Shown here in pieces: positions 37,169 to 52,100 of a stretch of 64,000 nucleotides of DNA (positions are counted from its first letter, which is position 1; each line of letters opens with the position of its first letter). The notes beneath the pieces are model-generated. The model searched no databases. It was given only the letters and a program-made list of their open reading frames with translations, and was not told the origin of the DNA. The position numbers and the translations under genes were made by a program. Source of the DNA: Setaria digitata (taxonomy: Eukaryota; Nematoda; Chromadorea; Rhabditida; Setariidae); the NCBI GenBank assembly GCA_003640385.1, contig RCAB01000186.1, positions 1-64,000 of the forward strand, given 5' to 3'.

Positions 37169-40100
37169 TGTTTAATTTGTTTCTTTCATTGTTGTAAGAA
37201 AATCCTTACGGTGGCAGGCATTTCATCGTTAATTCTCTCCTTCATATTGTATGACTGTCCTTGCCAACTTTTATACCATCAGATATATTTCGTAAAGTTT
37301 TTTTTTAAAAATAAATTTCCTGGTGAAGAGAATTGAGATTAAACTACTCGTATCTTGTGGGTGAATAAATTAGCTGACAAACAAACCGCCGAAACTTTCT
37401 TAATATCAGTACTACGTTAAAACTGTGCTCATATTGAGTTGAATGCCATTCAGGTGCGATTTTTTCTGTAGACTTGTACCAGATTTTTATTTTTAGCTGT
37501 TGTCGATATTCCAACCAACCGACTACTCCTCATCCTTTTCTCTCTTTGCTTGAAACTTCTAGTAATTATTGTACATCACTATGTTACCATTCCTATGCTG
37601 CTTGAATATCTTGGATCAGATTTCGTCGAAGTGACAGGTAGATTGGAAGTTACGACAATCGCTACTAAATTTAGTGTACATAAAACTCCCGCTTTTGGTG
37701 AAACCAAACTGATCCATTTGCAGTTCGTTTTATTCCAGATATCGAAATAGACTCCCTTTATAAGCATTTTATAAATGAATCTAGTTGAAAAAAAAAAAAA
37801 AAAAAATGAACTTTCAGAGATTTAATGCTGGGAAATGAATGTAAATGACGTCAAGTTATTGATGTAAAGTAGAGATCGATTTAATTCCGCTTCTTTAAAA
37901 AGTAGTGCAGTGCAAAGATAAGTGGACAAATAATTATGTAGGAAAACAGGACAGTAGAAGCAAGACCAGTGATTATTTTAAAAAAAATCCTAGGAGCTTT
38001 GATATGGTGCTTGTTGCAGGACTACTCTCGAAGCCTTTCATATTTCTTGTTTGCAGTACTAGGCCATTGGAATGATTTCTTTATTTCTTCACAAAGTTAA
38101 ATGGAATTACAGAAATCTCGGAGTTAACTAATGCCGAAGTTGGACAAACATAGGAAAAGAATAGTTAAGCATTTCCTTTCATTCATAACAGTTTTTCAAA
38201 CAGTAAAATTTGAATTTTAGAAAAATTTCTTTCTGTTTTTTCCCTCACTGTGTCCATATCTAAAATATGTCGAGCTACTTTTTAAGTAACTTTGGGTTTG
38301 GATTGTTGTGAAATTTTTACTTTGTTGTGTCATATTTACATTGATAATAACAGTAATCTTTAGTCAATAGTAAATAATTTTGTTCGATTTATTGTTAAGT
38401 GAAAAATTTTTATGATCACTTTTTTTAGAATTAACTAAACGAAATAGTTGGAAAATGAACCATATTTTATCTGCGGCACTGTCACTTTCATCTTTCTTAC
38501 CTCCTAACTATTATTCCTTTCAAGGGAAGAAAGAAACCGACATGATTTTGGGAATTTTATATCAATTTCTTGTTTCACTCTACATCATTTTACTTATTGA
38601 TTTTGTTATACTGATATAATAATTTTATCAACATATCGACGTTTCCCACTGCTATCTATTTGTCACTTGAGATACTACAATTGAAAACAAAAACTTCATA
38701 GGTCTTTGTTCTTGTACTAGGGTTTTTCCTTTTCATTTGTTGAAATGCCACAATTTTTTCAGGTACGGTTAAAATATTTTAAAGAGTTTTGGTCCTTTAA
38801 TTAAAACTAGCATAATTTCGTTCCATACGTCCAAATTTGAGTCTGTATCATTTCTTTGCAAGATGATATATAAAATGTGATTTTTGTGCAGTTTTCTACT
38901 GAATTGTAAATGTATCAGGAAATTGTCAGCAAGGATTGTTAGTGGCATCTGTTTTTTAAAAATGATACTCAACGGGTAAATAAATCAGAAATGTTTCCCC
39001 ACTTTATTAGTTTGTCGTCTTTCTTCATTCCTTTCACGCTGTTCTTGGTAATATATCTGGAATGGAAATATGTATCAGTAGCTAATCTGGCCATTTCGTT
39101 TCTATAGAGTCTTGTGACTTATGTATGACATGGTAAAGCAGTACGTCTCCTAGTGTATATCAGTTTCCTTATATATTCAAATCTGGGATTTCTTCAATTT
39201 AAATAATTGCCGAATGCTATAATGAGTGATTAAAATCGATTAATTTTACGATACACAGCGTTTTTAAGAACTTAAAAATGTCTTGAAGAAAAAATTTCCA
39301 TTCAGTCTTCCCCGAATGTGACATAACAAATTTTTCTTGCTTCAATTTAGAAAATGTGTGTATTTCTGACTGTATTTTAGGAGTAGTTACTTTAAACAGT
39401 TGCTGTATACATTTTGAGATATTGAGCCAAACATCCTAAGATCACTTTCGGCTATAAATCCGTTCATGTGTGGCCTACATAATTTTCCTTGGATCTTTTC
39501 TTCTTCGAGTTTTAAAAGGACATTTTGTAGTTGGAAAAACAATTAGGATGAGTTTTGATGAGCTTCTAAAAATTTTAAATAAAGTATCTTATGAACCGAT
39601 ATATAGAGGTCTAATTACGTCTAATTATTACGTTTTAACAGCTTTTATTATACAACCTATGTTGCTTAATATTAATAAGTTTATTCTGATTCACTGATAA
39701 ATCTTTAGTACAGTAACTCTTCGAATAAGTATATGCCAAATGCAGTAATATTGTTAGTGGAGTTTTACGAAGCTTTTTTTATTTAAAATATAATTAAAAT
39801 ATTTCGTAACGAAGGAATTAGTTTTGCAGGGTTTTATCTCCAGTTTTTTTTTTTTTAATTTTATTAAAATTCTATTAGTTTGGTAGCTGTGATATAGAAA
39901 GATTATCTTGATTTCTTTGAAGAGATTAACATCATTAATGTTAATCAAATTTACCATTATTTTATTTTGATCAAAACATGTAACTTTCTCCGTAGTCTTG
40001 TGCAAGCAGAGCGGAGTTACTAATTCCGAGTAAAATATATTGGAATCGATTTTTACAGAGGTGCTTTTCGTTTTTCAACTTTTGCTATCATTTATGATGT

Positions 40101-43100
40101 CATCCTGTTGTTATTGAGTTATAACACCACTCTTGCCGATATCTTTTCATTTTATTTCTTATCCTAAAGGTATTTTCCCTAGAAAATTACTTAGTTGAGC
40201 AGTTTTTCAGATTGCACTTTGTATTTTTTTTTGTTATTAAATTATACTTCCTTACTATTACTCTCACGATCATGCTGTTATTTATTATATTTGTTCCATA
40301 TTATTATCATCAGAACGATAGCATTAAACGTTTTCATCTGCAGCGCTATAGAGAACTGAAGAATCTTTCTCATTTAACTTAACATGTCACATTGATTGAG
40401 TTATTCTGTAAAGTAAAATGCACTTTCAAACAAAAGTAGTGATGTGAAGGAACTTGTTTTTTTTTTTCCAGTAAAGCTCTGTTTTTCATTAATGTAATTA
40501 TTGCCTAATTTTTATCATCTTCAGTACGTTAATATAAACTGTCTGTCATCATTAGTGCTATTTACTTTTTTTTTTCTGCTTAAACTGGAAGTGGGAGTTC
40601 TAGTGGTAATTTTTGTAGATTTCTGGACAAGTGATCTAGCACAGGAAGGTAACAATTTATATTCGTCACAGAAGCATTCAAATTCGGAATCGTCAAATAT
40701 TCGTCACTGCTCACAGAAGCGTTCAAGTTTCACAAAACATTATGTGTCAACAGTAGCTAGTGGGAGTGCCGTTTCTAGACGCGCCAACGATAAACGTATT
40801 AACACTTTAACTAATGTTCTGACGGATAAAGGAAAGAAGCAGTTATATTTGCAAAAAAAAGGTCTGGAAGAAATTTACTTCTAATTGAAAATTGTAGGTC
40901 TTTTTTATAACATATTTTCTTGTCTTAGTGAAATTAATCTCTCCTCCGCCCAAATTCAGGCTGAAAAATTTTGTTATTTGCAGGTGTGATGGCAGCAGGA
41001 GCATATCTTACACATATATCATCTCCTCAGGGTAGCTCTGGACTTGCTGATGGATCAGGAAGCAGCGTTTCAGGACGGCGGTCTTTGCTAAAGCATATAT
41101 TTCGTTCAGAAAGTTCAAATACAGTGACCAGTAGTAATAATGGTAACACAAGTAGTGGTAATAAAAGGAATGTTAGAACAGAGCTCGAAAAGAACAACTT
41201 GGCTCAGTGTCGTGCTTTCATTCCTTTGGAAGAGCACAAAATTACTTCGTTAGTCATTTATTCTTTCAAAAAAAATCCTTACTTCCAAATGAATTGATTA
41301 ATTTGAGAAATATTATTTTCATTAAACCAAAGTTGTTCTCATCCAGTGACATAAAAAAGTTTTTCTCTCTTCATAGATATCCTCATCTGATATAATTTCA
41401 GAAGCCAATCAGCTTTTGCACTTTCGTCAACATCATCATTATCAACGCAGTATGACTGTCCAGATTCTTTGCAACCAGACAGGATCGATGTTGACGATTC
41501 GCTTCCAAAACGAAAATGGTTTACTGGACATCCTCATCCTCGTCACCATGCTACTCCATCGCTTCTTACTTTTAAACCAGGTCGATCTGCTAACGATATT
41601 GCTACTCAGGAAGAAATGCAAAAATTAGATGGCACTACTTTGCGCTTCTCCGGTATCTTTTTCCTTTTTTCTCCAAGATGAATTTGTGGTTCATTTTCCA
41701 TTTCCAAATTTTAGACTGTTTTAGAAAGTGTATTTTGGTAAGATTTATTAAGGATGTAGTTTGTGTTATCTTAAATAGTAGTAAGGTTAAGCAGTTTTAG
41801 TATCATTAACTCAGTGAGTCAAAATAAATTACTGTAGGTGCTGTCCTTTAATCTTTGCTATAATCCACTTTCCAAAAATTTTGCTTCTAAGCATTCAGCC
41901 AAAATGCAAATATGGATTACAGATCAATATTGATTGTTTTAAAATACTTATATTTTTCAGTTTTCTATTTTCAACATCAAAATTTTAGTAAATCCGAAAC
42001 CAGTAGTAAAACCGAAACCGCTGGCACTGAGACGTGAACGAAGTGATTTAACCGGCGGTCATGTACCACGTATTGCTGGTACTCATCGTACAGACCGTAG
42101 TGCTGCTGTCGATGATAGTAGTATTGGTGTCCGACGTGTTTTGATGCCACCATCTACTTGCCTTGATGAAAATACCCTTCGTAAATGTCTAGAAGAATTA
42201 AAAAGAAAAAAGTATTCATTTTATTTATTGATTTCCTTTACTGCCTGTATGTCCGCTTTTTTTTTTTTCATTTTTTTAAAGTGCATTTGTGATTATTTAC
42301 ATTGGTTTCTCAGGTTCTCTCGTGAAATGTCTTTTAGAGTTTAAGAAATAAAACTCCTTAATAATGATAGCATCAGTAACCACAATTAAAAGGACTGGAA
42401 CAACTATTACTTTTCTAATACTATTAGTTTGAAGCCTTTGTGATTCGTGACAACACTCTTTTAGCACGCTCATTTACATTTCTTCGTTTACTGAATTTTC
42501 TTCCTTCATTCTAAATTCATCTCAGTTATAGGTAGGATTTACATTCAAAAGATATGAAATGTTTTTCATGTTCAGAGTAAGTTTTATGTTTCAATTTTGA
42601 TCTATTACATCAACTTCATTTAACTCGTCGCTTTATCTATTGAATTAGGCTTGAAAAATGCTTAAAAATATGGCATCAATGGATTACGAAATTTATACAT
42701 TTCAATGCTCTCAGAAAGATTTTAAGTTTCTAAGTTTGAATCTTTTTTTTTCGTTGTATTGCTTTGAGTAATGGGATTTGGGCCATCATCTTCAGTTTCA
42801 ACAAGATTTAAAAAATTTTTGCAATGCACAAAAGCTGTGAATGACAAAATTTTATGTTCGTTGAAATCATTGCCAGGGAAAATATTTTTTTTTGCGTCTT
42901 TGTAAAATATTTTTATCATCTTTCATATTTTTATAAGAAAAAGCTTAAATTTATGAAAATGAATGTTATGAGCAATTCAAACTACAGGCAAGAAGTAGCA
43001 GTTGCAATTTCTGAGGCAGACTCCAGATCTCGACAACAACTGCACTCCCAGCGAAATCACCGCAAAGAAATAAGTGAAATTGATTCGGATAACATTAATG

Positions 43101-46100
43101 TCATTTTGAGGTAGGTGATATAGCTGTTTTTCTGGAATTCTCTGTTTGTTTACAAACTGGCTTTAAAGGTTTCAGCGTATAATTAATGCATTCTGTTCAA
43201 CTTGCTCTCCTTTTTTATCTTTTAGAATCTTTTAGAATTTCTTTAACATTATTTTTTGTTTCGGGGAAAAAGAAAGATTGACGAGAGATTTGAAATTCAC
43301 AGTATATTTTAAAATATGGAAATAGTAAATGAATTTATTCTTGATCGCAGGGCACATTCTCGTGAAAGTTTTCGAACGGAGCAACGTCGTTTATCGGTTC
43401 CCGATTTAGCAGATTTGGCACATAATCCACTAGTTAATGGTGTTAACGGAGTTACAACTACAGCTAAGGCATTAACTTCAAAGCTTGGTCGAAATCCAAG
43501 AACTGGAGAATTGCAGGTTAGTTTAATTTGATTTAATAATCTGAATTAGTTACTGGCAGATGGAATTTTAGTTTTGTGGATTGAGACTTTGTTGTAATAA
43601 GGATGGGTATAGAGGCTTTTTAAATATTCTTTACTTTAATCTGCTTATTTCTCTTGTTCTACCTTCTACATCCATTTAAGTGTGAAGAAAAGCTTTGGGA
43701 AGGAGTAGTGCGTTTTACTTGAAGATAATTTTGAATAAAGTTCTAGCTGATATTAGTTACTATTGTTTATTAATCAATATCTGTATTTTAGACAATAAAT
43801 GAAGGATTGGTTACACCGGTGATACGTCGTAAGCAGTACCTTAAAGACATACATTCAAATAATGGAACAAACGAATGGTGTGCTGGAAGTTTGCTCCAGA
43901 AGCCTTCATCTTCGGGGAAAGAAGCTGAGCAAGAACATTTGAGGGTTGTTGATCGCGGCGCTGGGGAACATATATTTGCTAGAAAGTTAGTTTGTTATCT
44001 CCCCAAAAAATCGAATTTGGGTAATGCGCCCTAGATATTTTTATTAAACTTTTAAAATGATCCGTAAGCTAATTGCAATTTTCATTGCTTATAATTCAGA
44101 ACAGTTACTAGTTCACTGCTTGTCATTTAATGATTCAAAGCTCTAAATTTTGACTTTGTTTTTGCTAGTTATTATATGATATAAACTTGGGTTTGGTTTT
44201 ACAGATTTTTTCACATCACTGGAAGTAAGTTCTAAGAAATGGTTATTCCAAGTTGTTTCATATACCAGATCTGGTAATGATTAACCTCATGTTGAATGAG
44301 TGCAGAGAGAGAACGCTACTTATTTAGCGTAGTGTTCATCTTGCTGATCCATTCATATGATTTTCCTCTAGCTCTAATTCTTATTGACACTCGTCGCCAT
44401 CAGTCTATAATAGATGAGTGTTGCTTTTGCCAGGGCAGACGAGATCGAGATCTGCTTCTCGTCTCAAATTATGATGTCGAACTGTTTTTATTGTGTTGAT
44501 CAAGGGAATGTAAAGATAAATATTTCTATGCATGTATGTGTCGATTCATGCTTGTGGAAGACATTTCTACAACGCCAAATGGGCGTTGACAATGCTCCTG
44601 CATGAATTGAACCTGTTTGTGCACGAATGTTTTTCTACACTTATTGAGATCTTTAGAGCTGTCACCACTTTCAAGAACTTTCATCAGTGTTATTGTTGAG
44701 TTCCCATGTTTGGTATAACCTAGTATTTCCGATCATCGTACCTCCTCCTTCTTTTCATTCCCTTTTCTCTATTCCTTCATTTTTAATCGATTTTACTTCA
44801 TATGTCTTATTTAGTGGAATCTTCATTTACCTTGATAATGCTGATTTCATAGCAACTTCTTCACAGTTACATTATGTGACTCGAGGAGGGATAACCGTGT
44901 GACTGCAAAATAAATGCCCAAAGGCTAAACAATTGCATATTCAAGAGGCTTATCCCTACGGTGGTTCATCTATTATTCTTCAGTCGTGGATTAACAGGGA
45001 GAAAGAGATTGTGGTCGGTGTAGGAATCAAAGCTACTGAAACATTTGCATATTTTACAGCATTTATGAAATTTATTACGTCGTAGTTATACGATATTGCT
45101 TTCTTCTGAGCTTATTTTTTTCAATACTTCGAATTTTCCTTCTAAATCCTTAGTCGGCCTTTTATTTTACCTGAGTTTTGTGCACAAAGTAATTAACAGT
45201 CTGAAACAATTTGAACTGATTAATTAGTTTGTGAACGGCGGATTCAATTTTTTAACTATTGAACTTTCCCATAGTTTTTGGGTCATACGAAGATTTTGAA
45301 TGACTACTTTTGAAGTTTTTTCTGGATTTTACGAATGACCTGAATAAGAACATTAATTTTTTTTTTTAGTTTTTTCCTCTATACTCAATCTAATATGCTT
45401 TATTCAAGTACCAATAATGCATTTTTAGCCTTGTTTGAGTTGTATTTATGCAGTCACCAAAAGAGAAGAAAGGAAATAGAGGTGATACTTTATAATCAGT
45501 AAATTTGGATTACTCCGGATTTTCTTAATGGATGATAAGAATATAAGAGTTCTTTTAATTAGCGAAGATAGGCAGTGAGGATTATCTATACGTTCCTCGA
45601 TGTTAATTTTTCGCGATAGTACTTATTTTGCTGAATGTGTTTAAACAAAAAAATCATTATTATGCTCGATTCTACTCGAACTGTGAAAACTTCATTTCGA
45701 TATTTAACGTTCATTTCTAAGATATAAATTATATCACTAACCGGAGCTAGTAGAGCTCTTATTTTCTGAAAAATAACGATTGTTTTATTAGTCTTTATGG
45801 TCATGTTGATGTTAAGTTGAGTAAATTGGGATTTGAAACTGTATTATCAGTATTTTTCTCGATTTAATCAAATGAATGGATTGTGTAACGCGCTTGCTTT
45901 AAGTTCAATAATGGAGGGAGGAAAAGCGAGTTGAAAGAATAATGATAAATAGAAAATACTCTCATTTCTGTCTTAATTGCCCTCCCATCATATCCTAAAC
46001 CGATTGACTAGACATTATGAATTCAACAATTGTAAAGAAATCATTGAGTGTCGGATTAGATGTTATGCAGTTATCGAATAATCTAGTTATTCACTGTATT

Positions 46101-49100
46101 AGGTCTTTAGGGACACATCGCACATATCTCCTTCCAATTCCCACTTAAGGTTTTAACTTAGCATTGCTGTTGAACTATTTCATTTAATCTGGAAATAGAC
46201 GAAAAGTTCAAAAGCCTAAAAGCCTTTTTTCTCGTTAAAAATTTAGATAAAGTAGGTACTGCTTTTGCTCTCTGGTATTGCCAGCACCATTGTTATGAGT
46301 AACACTATTTATGAAGTCGAGGTTAAATTATAACTAGTCGCGATATTTCTGGATAATAGCAAAATTCAATAATTCAGGATTTTTTAAAGTGGAAATTTAA
46401 AAGCTTTTTCATCGTCCGCCTTCCTTGATTGTATGTATGTATATGTGTGCATGTATGTATGTGCATGTGTATATCATAAAAGATAGCAGTTCTTAATTAT
46501 AATAATTATAATTTTTTTTATCACACGGATCATCAGTCATAGTGATTGCCTTCATCAGATGTGTCGTTATTATCTTCATTATCACTGTCATCATTTTCTC
46601 TTCAGTGGTTAATGTACACATTTATTACAAATATGCCGATCATTTTTCATTATTTCGCCCGATTCTCTTCCATCACTTCTTTTAACAATTTACATCGCAT
46701 TAGAGCGAATTCGTTTCTCTTTCATCGATATTTAATAGAACATAATTATTTTCGTTTGAAAACTTTATTATATTTAAAAAAAAAAATTGATTTTTTGATT
46801 TTGGACTATTCCAAATCTGCGAGATTAGACTGAGATTAAATTAAAATTAAGTAAAGCTGACGGCGTTCGTTTAAAAACAGAAATTTCTATAATAATGAGA
46901 TTAAATATGCTGATTAGGGAGATTGATAATGGCATAAAAATTTATTATTTGCATCTTTGTGGAATAATTGTACCTAACATTAGCTAATTTTGTTATAATT
47001 TTAATTCTCCGCACTTTGTTCTAACCTGTTATTAATCTGTAGTTTTGTTTTCACTTCAAAGTTATTATTTAATTGGATTTGGAAAACACTTATATATCTA
47101 TATACGCTTGATTTCTTCATGAATATGCTTACGCCACTGGCAGTATTCAGAATGAAAAAGATTATGTCAGTTCAGAGCTCAGAATGATTGAGGTGACTTC
47201 ATTTCTTCAGTTCAATTTTTTGTTTAGCTTCACAAAGACCTTAAAGGTAAATTACAATTTTTGCGCAGGAGTTGGTTTTTATCGCTAGCTTTTTTCAGAG
47301 ATAAATTGTTGATAAAATAGGGCGGCTAGTATTAGAAGGGCGAATTTACTCTCAATATTGCAAGGGTTCTGAGCTCATCACTTAATTTATGATAATGATA
47401 ATAACATATATTCTAGTAAATACAAGTACCAGTGATCTTGTGATAAAAATGCACAAAACCAGGTTATTTTTGAACAAAATTAAATTCGTTGATCAAAAAC
47501 CTTGCAAAATTCATGACGAATCCTTTTAAGATTTTGTACTTTTTACCCTTTGCTCTTTCCTTTGATACTTCGACTTTTCTTAAATTACAAAAAATGTTAT
47601 TATCATGTGATTGAGAACTATCCTTTCTGTAGCTGGAATTCTACTTTTTTTCCTTTTTTCCAGCACTCCTTTTCACTATTACCCTATATTTGTTTTTGAT
47701 GTCTGCCTTCCCCACCTTAATGAGATTGCTTTTTGCTCCAGTTACAGCATCTTTCTGATTTGAAAATGATTTTTGTAGCTGTTTTATAATTTCTACTGAG
47801 ATGTTGACATTTCAGAAGATAAGGATAGCCACTTTTGTACATTATTTATTAACATTTTTTCCATTTGTAAACATATGCCCAGTGAACGTTCGGGCCAACA
47901 AATTTAATGATACATTTAAATAGAACAGAACGAAATTGGATAAGCATCATGCTTGATGGTTTTATAATTAATTTTTTAATTGGACAACATTAATGTTCCT
48001 TTTCTTTTGAATTGTTCCTATTGTTTTCCACTCACCGAAGGATTTCTCTCTTATTATTATCAAATTTCAATTATCTCTTCCGTTTTGATAGGTTTCTTAT
48101 TCGTCCTGTTCACTTCTTCCTCTTCATACATGTTTGAGCCGCTAAATTAAATTCTCTGTTTTAATTAAAGGAAAATTTGCATGTGAAATTGAGCATTTGA
48201 AGAAGACGATATTTCATCTTTGTTATGAAAGAATTCCAAACTTGTTCTTCTGCAAACGAGTCATTTTCACAATCATTATGATTATCAGAAGCTGAAATTA
48301 GGTTTCTCCATGCTACTTGTTTTGCTTCCGTTTTATTGAACATAAACAGGTAGGTTAGAAAAAAAAAGGTACAGACAGCATACAAATGTAATTATCCGGT
48401 AAGACGTGATTTAGTGTGTGTTCCACCAAGGGGATAAATATTCTCTTGACAACGAGAAATTTGAGAAGGGAGCAATTTGAAATTGAAGAAATTATCCTCT
48501 TACTTTAACTTAGTAGTAGTTCGACAATAACGGTAGGAAGTAGTTTTGGTCCTTTGAGTTCGTTCACATTTCATTCGAACTCATTTGACTTTTCAAGGCT
48601 GTCCTCTCTTTTTCCTTCTGAATTTTGTTGTCATTGCATGCAAACAGAATTAGTTTCAACTTTCAGCTCTGGGTTCGACTTCAACACTTTTTATGCGATA
48701 GAATTTCTTCCCACCTATTTCTTGTAGTTTAATGTCTGAAGTTATGTAATTTACTACCTCATAAACTGCCACATTGTTCAAATCTAACCTAATTGTTGGT
48801 CTTTGTAACTAAGAATATGTGCGTGATCATCCTAGCTGCTGGATTATTTTGATGTTTGGGAATACGCGAGCATTTAATTTTTCTTTTTTTTTTTAAGTTC
48901 TGAAGAGAATTTATTTTGAACATAGTGCATGTCTGTGTACTTTCTTATTCAAAAAAAAAAAATCACGGCTAATAGCTAATGGAATTAACTGCTTTTCTTT
49001 AATTGATGCTGTCCACTGCAATGCTTCTGACGAGTTTGCAAACCATCATCTCTTTTTTTTTTTTTTGTTTTCTCCTATTTTTCTTGAAATCTTTCCTTTT

Positions 49101-52100
49101 AGCATATTTGCGCTGGCTTAAATATATATTTAATTTTGTACCTTCTAAATATTCTAATTTCTTGCCAAATTAGAAGTGGTTCTGTAAATTTTTTTTTTTT
49201 CTCAAAGTTGCCATTTCAAGTTTAACTATGATAGTACCAATGCTAGAATGCGGTAATTATCCGTGGTAAATGCCATTCATTTTTTTCACACTAAACATAC
49301 TTGATGCTTTAAATATCTTTTCATCTTTTAATTTTGGAAAACTAAATTGTGTAAATTGAATAAGAGAATCTCATTTAATGTTGCTTTTCATTTAAAAAAA
49401 AAAAAATATGCATTGATGTTGTTGTTGATCAGCTTAATACTAAACTTTTTTCAATTCCAGGTTTCACAGCGAAAGACACTCCAAAGAACGAGTTTTTACA
49501 CACTCCAGTAGCAACGCTGAGTCATTATCAACTGCTACTCAGACTTATGCATGGAGTCCGTCCGTTATTAAACGAGGTAAATTTTAGGCTACATGATCAT
49601 TTGTTTGCGCAAATGGATCAGTGGCCGCTTCTGCACTTAAATGTAAAGATTTAAGATAGTAGAGTATTAATCTTCCTCACACTGTCATTAAGTTTAATTA
49701 TTAATACGTTTTTCACTTGTTTCACTGCGAACAAGTAGTTATGGTTGACGAACGTGGCCAGTTTAGATTACATTTCTTTTCACTTTCATAGAACTTGAAT
49801 CTTTTCCTGAAAAAACAAACGATTTTTTTTTTTTTTTACAAGTCAAGGGCGCGATAATTTGAAGAATTCTTATAAAGTATTGAAGTAGATTGACTTAAAT
49901 GTTGGAAAATAATAAGCTGTTCAGTGGTGCTGGCTGATAACGAATTCATTTTATTTCTTCTGAGATCAGTTTTGATAGCTAGGAAATCTTTTATTTATGG
50001 CTACCATAGAGAGCAAAAAGGATTGCGAATACTTCATAAATTAAAATTTAAATAATGAATTATAACATAAAGTTTCTTCCATATTTTTTCCTTTTAATTT
50101 CTCTCCTTTGTAATTTACAAATTTCTTCTAATGTTGAATGTCGGAAAGTTTAACACATATTCTCTAAATGTTAGTAATAAATTATTTTTTTCAGAAATTT
50201 CCATTCTGAATTCACAAACTTTTTATTATTTTTCTAGGGTCTTCCTTTGCTTGTAATGTTTCTTCATCATCCAGTAGTAGCAAGGCTAATCAGCGCTTTA
50301 TTTCCACTGGCAATAATTTTGTCAAAGAACAAACAGCTGTTTGGGCAGCGGTGAACAGTGAATTGAAAAGTCGTCAAAAAATTGCTAAGGTTTGTCTTTT
50401 ATTGCGGGAAGACTAATTATTCCATTAAAAAATTAAGTAACTCGCTGTTCTTGTATGGTATTTTTAATTCTTCAGTTTTGCTCTATTCCTTTTCAGTTGA
50501 AGATTTATTGTTCTTATCCCTTTTTAATTGAAGATTTATGAACTGATTTATACTTCCTTAAATTTGTTGTTGAAGAAATTGTCCACTTTTCATCTATAAT
50601 TCACAAATTTTCCATTTTATTACTTTTCAGAACTGACATTCCTATCAGTTCTGTTTCTGATAAGGTATTATAATTGTTGCCATATTTAGTATATCCTTTT
50701 TTGTTTTGCTCTTCTCATTCCCTCTTCATGCGATCTGTAGCGAAAGCAATACAGATTACCTCCAGTGAATTGTTAATGTTGTCTTAACGAGTATGAGAAG
50801 ATTTAGTTTCGAGATAAATATAATTTCAAATAGTGAAATAAGTAGTTATTAGTCTAAATTTTTTCAGTGACATTCTGATCAGTCCCTCCATCCCATATTC
50901 ATATTGCTATCCTGTTATTTCGTTCTTGTTTCCAGTTATTAGTGTGTTTGTTATCTTTTAATTAATTGCTGAGTTCATTCCACTTTTATTTACCAAGTTT
51001 ACTGTGCTTTTTCGGAGATTTTTGGAAAACCGAAAAATGATTAGAAAAGAAACATACGTAAAAGTACACTTCGAAATGAGAAGTGGAAGTTGAGAGCTGT
51101 GCATAATTTGTCATTTTTTTTTTTTTTTTTTATCTAATTGAGAAAAATAGGGTATTTTTTGTTTTTGTAGGTTCGGCCTACTCCACAAGTACCTTTACTA
51201 AAGAAAAGTTCGGCTGTAGTGGCGATCGGAAGTTCACTGCAAAATAAACTTCATTCTCGTGGGATGACTACTGGAAATGGTAATTTAGGTTGGTGACTGG
51301 CTGAACTAATATGTTTAAAATTTTCTAATAGAAGCTTTTGAATGAATTGCACATTCAGTATAATTTTCGAATTTTTCGGCTTTCGCAGAAGCAAGACGCG
51401 GGTTCCAAAAAATATGTGAACTGTCGAACTTTATTATTCTAGACGTGTTACACACGTAGCACATTTAGCAGATTTAGAATTCAAATTTGACAGCAATGTA
51501 ACAATAACCGGAAGAGAAAAAATTGGGAAATCATATTTTCAGTGTTATCAAAAGTCTTTCCTTCTCATCCATCGTGCTCCGAAGGTCTCACTCATTTGCG
51601 AGAGCAAAATTTGGGTCATATGCCTGTTTGCAGTGACAGCACATGCAAAAATTTGCCGTCTGAGTATATTCATTTATCAGAATGCAATGACACATCGGTG
51701 AAGGCCGATTTGAATGGTCAGTTTTTGAGTTAGTTTAAAGAATATGTTTTAATTGTAACTACCGTCTTGCTTAATTATAGTTCAGATTCTTTCGCAACAT
51801 TCTTCTCTATTATTGTTAAAGATTATAGTAGTAACATCGGAAAGGGGCTAATATTTTTTCAGTTCAATTAACAGAAAATTTATCTGTTTATATCATTCTA
51901 TAAAAATTTCTAGAGGCAAATCTTAAATCAAACAAAATACACCGATTTTTTAGTAACAAGTGGATCTCCAAGTCAGAATCAAAGTGGTAAGGATGACGAT
52001 GACGTTAGTGTTGCTGGGACAGTGTTTAACGAACCGTGGGATTCAAATGTCTGGGAGAATTTGCTAGATTTAGCACATTATGGAGATGAGAAACCATCGA

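Noticed and set aside
48650..48700. GGTTCGACTTC resembling a tRNA B box
   Set aside because: No A box or acceptor-stem pairing at the right distance; no tRNA gene was found in the window.
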